Below, piece by piece: positions 1-9,557 of a stretch of 64,000 bases of DNA (the first letter of the stretch is position 1; each line of letters begins with the position of its first letter). The notes below the pieces were generated by a model, which worked only from the letters and a program-made list of their open reading frames with translations, did no database searches and was not told where the DNA came from. The translations under genes and the position numbers were made by a program. This DNA comes from Norana najaformis (lineage: Eukaryota; Annelida; Clitellata; Crassiclitellata; Hormogastridae). The stretch is from the NCBI GenBank assembly GCA_964023275.1, contig OZ029921.1:9291306-9355305 (forward strand), given 5' to 3'.

Positions 1-1184
1 ATCATATCAGTGCTCACGATTCTTCTGCCCCTTCCTGTCAGAACAGGCGTCCACAGGTCTTTATATGTGCGGCCGTGATATCATGAATTTTGAATAAAAA
101 TTATTCTTAATTAAGTGCGACTGCAGATTGCACTGTCGAGAAAACTACTGCGTAGGCCTACTGAAAAATAAGTGAACTGTCGGTAGTGATTTCGTCTTTT
201 GTTTGGTCACATATGGATGTGAGTAAAATTTAGGGCCTATATAATTTTTATTTGAACATTATAAACTAAGCCGAAAACACTATGAAGAAAGATTATTTAA
301 CGTTTACTGAATGAAATATAACGTTCAGTGACAACAACGAAGCTATGGTTTACAAAGGGAATCCAATATGCACCCAATATGACAAAATATAATTTGCTCA
401 TACTACTCGCGAGTACTCGTATACTCGACAAAGTACTCGGAAGAGTACTCGATTTATAAAATACTCGATAAAGGCAGCCCTACCTGCATGATAGCGTTGT
501 TCGACAGCGACCGTTCAACGAAGCAACGCATCAATGAGATCAGCTCCACATGTTTCGGCGCCTCCTCGCTTAAAATGGAGGTAACCTCCAACCTTGTCTC
601 AGCGTTTATCACCAACAGACTCTACTGCCGTATCTTACTCATTGGTCAGCTTTCAAAAGTCACAACTGAACTGGTCGAATGCTGCACATTGACTCCTCTG
701 GAAGGACTGGTCAAGGCACTCTAGCAGAGGTACCATGGCGACGATTCTGACGTCAATGTGTGTCAGACCAAGTGAGGCGCCTTGACGTTCGCTTTAACCA
801 ATGTTGCTAACCGGGCCAGCACTCTTGCACTGTTAAGCCTTGTTCGGGCAACATGATTTCAATTTCAGGTGACTTACCTGATTTTGAACCTCAGACATAG
901 TATAATGTAGCGTGGTAAAGTGTAATGCAAGGTAGGATAAATGTTCATTTATTGCAAGCCTCTTAGAAAAGTAATAGGCCTATTCGGAGTTGTAGTCCTG
1001 AGACTGAAGGACGTTCTTCTGGCCGAAACTCAGTCACTCCAACAACTGTACAGCCGTGCGCATGACATCGGTCAACACTGAATTACCAGTTTTACACAAG
1101 ACATAAGGATTCGAACCCCGGACGCTGAAGGGAAAGGCAGAGACCACACACGTGTAGGTTGTATGTGTTGTTTCTGCTATTAAG
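1..1184. other. Sequence upstream of the first module exon, no gene recognised
   Basis: This is probably intronic DNA of the module gene, because the first recognised module exon starts with a splice acceptor and not with a start codon. Open frames at 488-724 (+) and 1034-1279 (-) show no recognisable protein pattern, and the second overlaps the real + strand exon. A cluster of TACTCG hexamers lies at 401-468. I see no promoter and no other coding signal. Confidence 0.5.
401..468. repeat. Degenerate TACTCG hexamer cluster
   Basis: The hexamer TACTCG or ACTCG recurs about eight times within 70 bp, separated by short A-rich spacers, and includes a small palindrome (CTCGCGAG). The spacing is irregular, so this is a degenerate local repeat and not a clean microsatellite. 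No function can be assigned. Confidence 0.55.
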
Positions 1185-1466
1185 GCAACTACACGGTTGA
1201 ACAGTCGTGGGATGTCATAACGATCAAGTTCTACAGCCGCGACTTCTACGACCACTTCAAGGACTCCCTGATTGGTCACTACCCGGTCCTGAGCTGTTGG
1301 AGGGATGCGCGCAAGAAGCAGGAGGCTCAGGTGACGGATTTCAGTGGCCTTGAAGTGACACTCCTCGTCAACGATGACATGAGGTCTCTGCTCGTGACCG
1401 ACGACGGGGCTCTGTCCTGGGTCATGGGCGACTTCCAGACGATCTGCAAAAATATCAAATTATCGG
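1185..1466 (+). CDS. Module-repeat protein, exon A (first visible module), unknown family
   Basis: This is a 282-bp internal exon (94 codons). A pyrimidine-rich acceptor precedes it (…CTATTAAG at 1184) and a consensus donor GGTAAGT follows at 1467. The frame enters and leaves in phase 1. The peptide begins NYTVEQSWDVITIKF, then has an amphipathic helix (DFYDHFKDSLIGHYP), a short W-containing stretch, a beta-rich part (GLEVTLLVNDDMRSLLV), and a closing segment with W and F (ALSWVMGDFQTICKNI). The same order of elements returns in the exons at 1800-2216 and 4817-5181, which is the main evidence that it is coding. Base composition is richer in GC than the flanks. I do not recognise the family. 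The N-terminus of the protein lies left of the window. Confidence 0.72.
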
Positions 1467-1799
1467 GTAAGTGATCGAGCGACCAAGGTCAGTCAGAGGG
1501 GTAATCACTGGCTCAGTCAGGGTTCAACTTGGCGACTGAGGTAAATGATAAAGAAAAACACGTTTATCCATGTAAATAATTTGTCCAAAATCGCAGGAAT
1601 CTCCTAAGTGGTTCAACGGCAGTTGAAGAAGGTAAACAATGAACTAGCCTTACCTTCTTAAAAGTTTTGAAATCGCTATTATATACATGTAGAACAATAT
1701 TAGCGAGGGACACTCACTGGATGAGAACTCTATAAGGGGAAGAAGAGGTGGGTGTATATACGCTACAGTTTCTCTAAGAGTGCAGATTTCGGTCTGCAG
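1467..1799 (+). other. Phase-1 intron between module exons A and B
   Basis: The 333-bp intron has a GTAAGT donor and a TCTGCAG acceptor. It joins G to GA, so the split codon is GGA (Gly) and the frame stays open. It holds no other recognised feature. Confidence 0.65.
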
Positions 1800-2216
1800 G
1801 AATTCCCGAGATGCCTCACCAGGCCACCTGTCGACCGCTGTCGCCAAGGCAACCGACCATCGGCGAAGAGTTCTATGACGCCGGTGACTACAACGTCAAA
1901 GTGTCACAGACGCAGATTGAGATTAAGTTTGTCAACGAGTGTCTCTTCGACAGCTTCAAGAGGGTCCTGCTCTGTCGCTATCCCTCGTTGCCATGGTCCA
2001 AGTATCTGCAGAGGGACTGCGCCCAGATCCAGCTGGAGTCCGGAAGGACGGTCACGGTTCACATGTGGGAAGACATTCGGTCGATCTGGCTGTCCGGAGA
2101 CGGAAAGAAGGAGTGGTATGGAAAGGAATTCCATGAAATCTACTCCAACTCGCAGCTACAGAATCCTTCGCGTACGTCCATCTTTTACAGCCTCACCTCG
2201 AACCCAGAGCTCTATG
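1800..2216 (+). CDS. Module-repeat protein, exon B (second module), unknown family
   Basis: This is a 417-bp exon with TCTGCAG before it and a donor (GGTAAC) after CTC TAT G at 2216. The entering and leaving phases are both 1. After a Pro-rich lead (roughly residues 1-25) comes DYNVKVSQTQIEIKF, a helix (LFDSFKRVLLCRYPSLPW), a beta pair (RTVTVHMWEDIRSIWLSG) and a closing W/F helix (EWYGKEFHEIYSN). Compare exon A: ITIKF with IEIKF, FKDSLIGHYPVLSCW with FKRVLLCRYPSLPW, DDMRSLLVTDDG with EDIRSIWLSGDG. A tail of about 20 residues follows. An ATG at 1811 lies in frame but inside the lead, so the splice entry explains the open frame better than a start there. The function is unknown. Confidence 0.74.
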
Positions 2217-2662
2217 GTAACACGAAATGTACCGTTACCTAGAACAGCTATAGTAACACGTAATGTAACAGTAATTCGCGCTTTGGCCAGGTGTAGTAGC
2301 TTACAGTCATGGTCACGAATGGAGTGTTCCTCAGTTGAAGTCTGTGCTGAGATACAAACCACATAGAGAGTCTTTCTGGGAAGGCAGAGTCACAGATCTG
2401 CTATCTGTTGGAGACAGACAGGCAGACAGACAAAAGAGACGGACAGACAGACGCATACAGACTGGATACTTACTCTGTCTGCATAATTATGATCTGTGGT
2501 TGGCAGCAGTGGCTGGGAGGGTAAGGGCTGTAATGAAATAAATCATAAATGCATTCAGTGGGTAGATTAGATATAGATATAGTCCTCATTTTAGTCAAGA
2601 ATTGATTAGCTGCTCGTATATAAGTCATTAGCCATCGATATATTATTGTATTAGGTCCCCAT

Positions 2663-2826
2663 AGGCTGCCCTAAATTAGCGGGACCTTGGCCCCTTTTGG
2701 GTAGACCTTTGCATTCAGATAATAGGCTGCCCTAACTTAGGGGGGCCTCGGCCCATTTTGGGTAAACCTTTGCAGGCTGCCCTAAATTAGGGGGACCTTG
2801 GCCCATTTTGGGTAGACCCTTGCATC
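2663..2826. repeat. Threefold tandem repeat, units of about 50-61 bp
   Basis: Three units start at 2663, 2724 and 2774 with AGGCTGCCCTAA. Each runs through GGCC(C/T)ATTTTGGGTA and ACC(C/T)TTGCA. The first two carry an extra ATTCAGATAAT segment that the third regains only after its end. An AT-rich stretch with AATAAACAAACAAAC follows and could be the tail of an older retroposon. Confidence 0.75.
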
Positions 2827-3379
2827 CAGATAAGTGTTTATGCTATTTACATTTGTAATGTTTTATTCTGTTTTTGGAGCAATAAACAAACAAACAATCA
2901 AACAAACAATTAGTAGTAAATTTTCCCTTTTCCCTACAAATCATACACTGATGATAGCCATAGAAGTCACTAGATAAGATTAGATTCGGTCAGGCCGTAT
3001 CAGCTTAGTTTGATAAAACATGTTTTAACTTCAAGACCATCACAAGTTTAAACATGTAGTGGCGCTTTATGAATTGCCGGTTACATTGTATTAAAGTGCA
3101 TTTAACGGTTTGTTTTTCGTCAAATTTAGTTCCGAACTCAGCTCAGGGTCCAGCGAATAAAAGTGAGCAATTCTTTCCTCATTTTCGTATTCATAGCTTT
3201 ATAAACTAGAGTACTTGGTAAATTAAGTAAATTTGCGATGCTAATGAAATTAATTGTAAATGAATTTGTCAGATTTGTTAAATTAGTCATAACCTAGTAA
3301 AAAATTTGCAAGGCGCGAACCACTCGTTCGTGAAGGGTGAGGCTTAACCGGCGCATTTCAAGTCAAATCAAACTAACTT

Positions 3380-3690
3380 GCCATTGACCATCCATCATAC
3401 GAACTCGCCATCACTTCACCCCTTGCCATTGCTGCGTAGGTCTTGCACTCAAAACTGAAATCTCTTCTCTTCCGCACATCCTATTCTGATTCCTCTTCTA
3501 CTTATCTCTCCTGAAGATCCAGTTCAAACACCACCCACCGTAGCCATCAGACTCTTGGAGCTTGACATGGAACGGAACCCATCTTGTCTATCAAATTTGT
3601 TTTGACTGCGCGCCTACGAATAAGCTAGTTCCCACGACTTAGCTTTCGTTGGGCGCTGTAAAAATCTCGAGTTTACGAATATGACCAACA
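3380..3690 (+). mobile_element. LINE 3' end remnant, family B copy 1
   Basis: The block around CCCACGACTTAGCTTTCGTTGGGCGCTG is shared with copies near 30.05-30.20, 52.1 and 57.75-57.95 kb. The copy at 51764-52190 shows that this is the 3' end of a non-LTR element: its C-terminal reading frame carries the (F/V)AVPPLWN(K/S)LLP motif typical of CR1/L2/RTE-class ORF2. Here only the distal part remains, with stops in frame. Confidence 0.6.
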
Positions 3691-4816
3691 AAATTGTGAC
3701 AGGATATTTGGTCTTCCGCTGATCTTCCTTTTTCAAGCCTGTCCATCAGTTTATTAATTTTTATGACTTTCTCTTAGGTCCATTCTCTCTATCACACTCG
3801 ACATTAAGTAACGCGTCTGGCTCCTTTGAACCAAGTCTAAGACGGCAGAGAGCGAATCCAGCCTTAAGATAAGGTCACTTGCAATCGTCTGAGCTGATGA
3901 TTTTACTCCTGAATAGTCCATTAAGAACGTCCGCAGAAGGAGAGTCACCCAGAAGCTGACAAGAGGAGGGGGTTATGCCAAATGTGGACTCCCGTATCTA
4001 AATTAGGTATATACAGTTAATTCAGTACAGCCTCTGCCTTAAACACCAATGTGGACAGTCAGACAGCAGACAGTCTGTACGGCTTTGAATCTAATTAGAG
4101 TCCACTTGCTGGACGCCACAGTATCGAAGTATGCCACCACGTAGCACAGTTAGTTCTGCAAGATCAACAGGCCTAAAGCCTAATGTTCGCAAAGGGGATG
4201 GCGGAGGGCAACGACAAATGTGGACAGTGGGGAGGGAGGAGTCCAAAGTACAGTGGTGTAGGTCATTTTTGCGAACGTCATTTATGAATGGCTACAGCGC
4301 ACCTGCCATGCGATGGCAGTGCTAGCGTCAGAAGACTTCCTCAAGGACTGTTATTCATAAATAGCAGAGTATGTGACTACTCAGCATGTTTGGGAATACT
4401 GCTGAAACTGGTTGAGCTGAAACAAGGATGGATCCTGGAGGCAATCCAGCAAGGCCATCCGTTTGAATTTAGGGGAGAGACCATGCCACTGAGTTACCTT
4501 CAACCTGGTTTTGGCACAAGTTGCACCCACATCAATGTTAAATTTTAAAAAGTTTATGATACTACTGTTAGTAGTACATGTAGGCTAAACAAATTTTACA
4601 ACACCTCATTTCAGATCACTGCTGTCATCCTGCTGCATACACCCTGAAAACCTTGCGTTGTGGCATCAAACACAAGGTCTCCTCCTCTGATCTTTTTTGA
4701 ACATTGGATAGTACGTATGTCACCCAACTTAATTCGCTTCTGACGACGGAAATTGCCTGCGCACCGGTGAGCACAGTGTCCACAGCATGTGTAAGATGAA
4801 GTTCTTGTGGCAACAG

Positions 4817-5181
4817 TGACGTTCACAGTCAAGACGCTTTACATGGGCGGCTACGAAATCGAGTTTCCAGTGGCGGAGTTCCTGCCAAAGATTAAGACGA
4901 TGCTCCAGGAGAAGTACCCGACGGCCAACTGGTACGTGTCGAGCTGTCGAGACGAGGCCAACCTACCCGTGTCGGAGGTCAAGAACAAGACGCAGTCGAT
5001 ACTCGTCCAGATGGGAAACGCCAAGGTCAAGGAGAGGAAGATGTGGATCAACGGAGCAGCAGAGGTTCTGAGGCTGTGGCTCGACGAACTCAACCAAATG
5101 TACCTCACGGCTGCCGAATCAATTCACAAGAAACCATATCTTGGTATCAAACGCATTCGTCCTGTCATCGCATCTTTCTAA
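4817..5181 (+). CDS. Module-repeat protein, exon C (third module), unknown family; possible 3' end
   Basis: The exon starts after CAACAG in phase 1, so the split codon is G|TG (Val). It reads VTFTVKTLYMGGYEIEF, a helix (AEFLPKIKTMLQEKYPTANW), a linker, a beta strand (QSILVQMGNAKV) and a long closing helix with W (EVLRLWLDELNQMY). The order matches exons A and B, and KYPTANW corresponds to RYPSLPW of exon B. Two ends are possible. A phase-1 donor at 5144 (CTTG|GTATCA) would give a fourth symmetrical exon of 327 bp. Read-through would end at the TAA at 5179-5181 after a short basic tail (IKRIRPVIASF). I list the longer form because no following module exon is visible. The ATG at 4807 lies before the acceptor and is unlikely to be the start. 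Confidence 0.72.
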
Positions 5182-6317
5182 TGTCAGCCTAGTTCTGTCA
5201 CTTTAGCATCTGTCGCACTTTTTCACTGCATTCAGGCACCTTTCGCTGTCCCTGTCTGCACGTGTCTCTATCTCCTACTGCCTGTCTGTCTGCTTACCTG
5301 GCTGTGTATCTCTCACTTATGCTGCTAATGATGCATGAAAACTTGATACACAAAGTACACTGAAGAACTATAAACCACCAAAAGTTACTGAAGTTTGGCA
5401 AAAGACGCATTTCTCATGCAAGTCCGACTGCTTGGAGCAGTGAGCTCACCTGCAGGAGAAGAATGGCTCTAGAGACAAAACCAAATCAGGCAACAGCTTC
5501 AGTCGCACTTGACTTTCCCAACTGATGATGTAATACGCTTACGTATGAGTGGCGCTACCTATAAAGTCACTTGCTTTGGGCTCGTAGGGGGCTGCATTGT
5601 GCCACTTGTGGCAACCGATGGCCACGCATGGGCCCAATGAAAGACGCTGTCGGGGTTGAAATGTGTAGTGTTGTAATCTTATCTGCTGTACATGTGTTTG
5701 TAATTTGATTTATCTTTTAGACTAGAACAGCCGACGCTATGTCCTGAAGTCAAGGGATTCACTCGTCAAACAGTGCCTCTGTTCTACTAAGAACTGAAGC
5801 AGCTGCCAAAAAGGAACTGTGCAGACTCCGTGAGGACAAGGCTGACATAAAACACAGTCCTATTAAGGGTTTCCGAATCTACCATTTCTGAAGTAAATTG
5901 AGAATTGAACAGCGAGGCCCAAGATCTCCGATTAGCCAAATGTGGACATGCAATGCTAACATCTGCTATGATCCAGCGACAAGATCTGTTTGAACAGACT
6001 GAGACACAACTGCCGAACAACAGCTGAGATAATGAGTTGTAAAACCTAGGTAACAACAGCTGTACCAAACAGGAAGATGCATGATCCCCCCAACGAGGTA
6101 AGACATTAATCAGCAACAACAGAGATCAGCTAAACAAAAAACACATCATCATCGAGATAAACCCATATGAGAGAAGCAAATCACCTGCAAAGAAAACAAA
6201 GCAACAGTTAAAGAACAAGGTACAAGAGACCCACTTTCTGAGAACTTTGTGAAGCTTTCTGGGAACTGATAACCGAGAGTGAAGCCATTAGGCAGAATCC
6301 TAATTAATAAAAGATTA

Positions 6318-6432
6318 CATATATATATACACACACACATAAAAAACCGTAGTCATGTGTGTATGTATATATATAATTATATATATATATACATAGGCAC
6401 GTATACATATATTATATATATATATATATACA
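6318..6432. repeat. AT/AC-rich microsatellite
   Basis: Interrupted runs of TA, CA and TATATA extend over about 115 bp. The open frame translated across it is low-complexity YIYI and is not a gene. Confidence 0.85.
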
Positions 6433-6764
6433 CTCGTCTTAAAGCTACTACTGTTTCAGCAAGTTTTGTGATAAGAATTTCGAGAGAGGAGAAGTACATG
6501 TAATCGGAGACTGACCTCAATCGATCACCAATGTACACATTTCTGAACTGGTCTGTTCAGACTCGACTTGAAGTGGCTACCATGTGTGACAATACTAGTG
6601 ATAGAGGCCACCTGACATTTTCAAAATAGTTTGATTAATCGACTAAACCACCAGTGTAAAACACTTGTTGTTGTCACCGCATGCCAGCTGTAAGCAATGG
6701 TAATAACACATTTATCTGCGTTGCTCAGGCAACAAACTCTGAAGCACATGCAGACGATAATATT

Positions 6765-6975
6765 CAGAAACCAGTTTTTTCAAAGAATTGTGTAAATTTT
6801 AATCAAAAACAAGTTCTTATCAAGAAAGTGATCAATTTTTACCAATTCTTGTCAAGAATGGGATAAATTTATTCAGAATGGGATCAAGTTTAACCAGTTC
6901 TTATCAAGAATGGGGTAATCAAAAACCAGTAAAAATGGGGTAAATATTTTAACCAGTTCTTATAAAAAATGTGGT
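6765..6975. repeat. Degenerate tandem repeat (AACCAGTTCTTATCAAGAATGGGGTAAA-like)
   Basis: Units containing AACCAGTTCTTATCAAGAA followed by (T/G)GGGATAAATTT recur at least five times with indels. The 61-aa open frame crossing the left part is a by-product. Confidence 0.6.
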
Positions 6976-8777
6976 AAATTATCAACAGAGAGCTGCAACA
7001 TTTAGAAGCAAATCTAAAACAAGGACTCCTTCGACCAAAATGAACAGAAGCTGGGAGAGGAAGTTTGAAATGAGACCCCTAACTGTAGAAGAACAATTTG
7101 AAGAGGCACTATATAAATGCCTGTTACATAACAATGGTACCTCACAGTAAAAGTGAAGGTAAGCAGGTGGCACTGATTAAATGAGCGATTTCTTGACTAT
7201 ACAACACTGACAGGTCCTCAGTGGGAGGACACTGAACCTTCTTAATCCATCTGGTATGGCTGTTGAGTAAGCATCCACGACAATATGGTGCACTTGTTCC
7301 AATCTGTCAGACAACATTCTGCAGAGCTTTGAGGCTCCAAAACATGCTATACAAATACCTAGAAACATATTCATATACATTTTAAAATTAAGATAAAACC
7401 CTTTTTCCATTACAGGGTTTTACACCATGCTAATGATAATTATTATTAATAGACTGGTAATAATAATCTTAATAATAATTACTGTGATCTTTTTTCTATT
7501 TGCGTCTAACGCCACATTGCTACTGTATTCCAAGGCATCTCCTTAGGACTATTGTCCTGAGGATATGGTCTGATTTTCTACCAACTAAATTTTTACCCCA
7601 ACTTGATCTTTTCTTGCCTGAAGATTATTTCCACCACAAGCAAATATCACAACTAACCACTAACAATAATAATCATAATATTAACAACAATAATAACCAG
7701 ATGACTCAAACACAGAGTTGAATATATGTATATTTCATTTGCTCACAGGAGGAACGCAATCTTCAAAACCTTAAACCTTCCAAATACCTCAGTTGGCATC
7801 AAATGTTATGTACTTATAAATGATCATTTACATTACATAAGAGACAAAAAATCATTGTGGTAGATCCAACAAGATACAAACCATACAAATCCTCAAACCA
7901 TCACACAATAGCCTAGCCTTTTGTATGCAGGAAGCAAATAAATAAAGAATTGCCAAATGCACGGCGCATTACACTTTGCCATGATCTCATAGGAAAGGAT
8001 ACAGTCCTTGCAACAACATCCTCATCCAAACAGCTAAATGTGATTGATTTCACAATTAGAAAATAAACTTCAAAAAATAAAGCTCTGATGTGTATCCTTT
8101 TAAAGAAGTAGCCAACACAGACCTTTAACAGTAAAGTTATAATAATTCAGCCTTACATGAAGAAAGCCACAAGGTCCAAACAAACTTCTGTTCTCAGCAC
8201 TGCCATCAGCTAGATACTGATGCAACATAACATTTATATAACATAAATAAACACTAATAAAAAGAAGTACCCAGTCTAATAAAAATCTGTAGTAGTCAGT
8301 CAGTAAAGGTGAATCTCACGGTTGTTATGATTCACTTCAAAGTTTGCACTTTCCTTAAACTTTATAATAAGATACACTGAATCCACGACTACTGAGATAA
8401 AGCCATGCAAACCAATGACTCAAATTTTCAAAGGTCGGTTGTAATGGAATGAACTGACCCAAGAACCAGCATCAAACATTCCATGCACAGATGCATGAAA
8501 ACGACTGTCCTACATCTTTGCTGAACAGATGGCTCTCAATTCAATCCAGTCATTAGTAATAAATTACAAAATCCAGAAAAGATTCTGATGCAGACTGCTC
8601 TGCCACAAGCAAGACAATGGCCCATCACCTGCACACTTACTTATGGTCAGTCATTTGCAAGGCACCAAAGTGCATCAGTAGCATTCACTGTTTTCCAACA
8701 TTTTCCTAGTTAGGGATGTTGTTTCTTCCACATATATATAACAGTCTTTGTTTCTGAAACCTGCTTACTCAGCAGCA

Positions 8778-8787
<10 letters not shown>

Positions 8788-8813
<26 letters not shown>
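8788..8813. repeat. CA dinucleotide microsatellite
   Basis: An uninterrupted run of about 12 CA repeats in the gene-poor region left of the kinase gene. Confidence 0.9.
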
Positions 8814-8819
<6 letters not shown>

Positions 8820-9322
8820 GAACAAACACAAATGTCTTCTCACTTGTAGGGAAAAGGCCTTTGGTATTGAAGCATACTTATTTGCTCTAGAACATTCATA
8901 AGCAACTGCAACCAAACAGTGTTGCTACAGTGCCACTGCCATTACAGCCACAAAGCAGGCATACAGGCAGATATCAAACAGATCATGACCTAGATGAATT
9001 TCAGTCAACCTCACATAGGCAGGTTCTTTCAGGCATGCACAGGCGCATGATCTACGTAGAAGCCGTTGTACAATTTAGCCCTTCAGCCAACAGTGTGATT
9101 AAAGCATCTGTGCTAAACAGACTTTCCGTGCACCAGTACTCAATTAACATCCAATTTACAATTTCATTGTGAGCTTTCACTCTTCACTGGGGAAGAGCAG
9201 CAGCTTGCAGTCCTTAGATAAATACAAAAATTTACACCAGGCAATAAGGAGCTAGTTGTCTTGTCAACCAGGCATCACGGCAACACGTTCTCACGGCAGC
9301 AAGGCAACACAGCAACCAGTTG

Positions 9323-9557
9323 TCATGTGTACTCTTTGACGAATTTATGCAGAAGCAGTTGTTCGGCTGACCATCGCTCTTTTGGATTGCGGCAGAAACA
9401 ACATGCAAGGAATTCTTGTGACAGACTGGATGATGTGGGTGGAAGTTGGTAGATAGGCGGATCATGTGTTGCAATCTTAAAAATAGCGGCCACTCCCTCA
9501 AATTCGTGCCATGGTGGATTGCCAGTCAACATCTCGACTACAGTGCAGCCAAGACTC
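9323..9557 (-). CDS. MAP3K2/3 terminal coding exon (kinase C-lobe)
   Basis: The acceptor TTATTCAG lies just before 9557, and the stop TGA is at 9325-9323. The exon opens by completing the Trp codon of VDIW and reads [20 protein letters not shown], then [12 protein letters not shown] and a basic C-terminus [19 protein letters not shown] and AAIFKIAT are near-invariant in MEKK2/3. The antisense frame at 9261-9452 is a shadow. Confidence 0.9.

Larger units (their letters stand above)
2217..4816 (+). other. Intron between module exons B and C
   Basis: This 2.6-kb intron has a GTAACA donor and a CAACAG acceptor, phase 1. It contains a threefold tandem repeat at 2663-2826, an A-rich AAACAAAC run near 2880-2910, a short LINE-tail-like piece (GTGGCGCTTTATGAA) near 3058, and a LINE 3' end at 3380-3690. 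Small open frames between 3750 and 4830 have no recognisable content. The antisense frames at 4611-4832 are shadows around the next exon. Confidence 0.55.
5182..9322. other. Gene-poor region between the convergent module and MAP3K genes
   Basis: No gene is recognised here. The region 5780-6260 and a stretch near 7000-7150 read as charged, helix-like peptide between stops (for example KKELCRLREDKADI from about 5808), perhaps a decayed coding segment. AT microsatellites lie at 6318-6432, a degenerate tandem repeat at 6765-6975, and a CA run at 8788-8813. The part nearest 9322 is probably the 3' UTR of the kinase gene on the - strand. I could not place a convincing polyadenylation site. Confidence 0.45.

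Noticed and set aside
1034-1279. 81-aa open frame on the - strand
   Set aside because: Antisense to the start of module exon A; no recognisable features and no splice support.
1752-2366. 204-aa open frame on the + strand overlapping module exon B
   Set aside because: It is in a different frame from exon B, is rich in Arg/Ser/Thr typical of an off-frame shadow, and shows none of the module pattern.
6279-6503. Tyr/Ile-rich 74-aa open frame
   Set aside because: Generated by the AT/AC microsatellite at 6318-6432.
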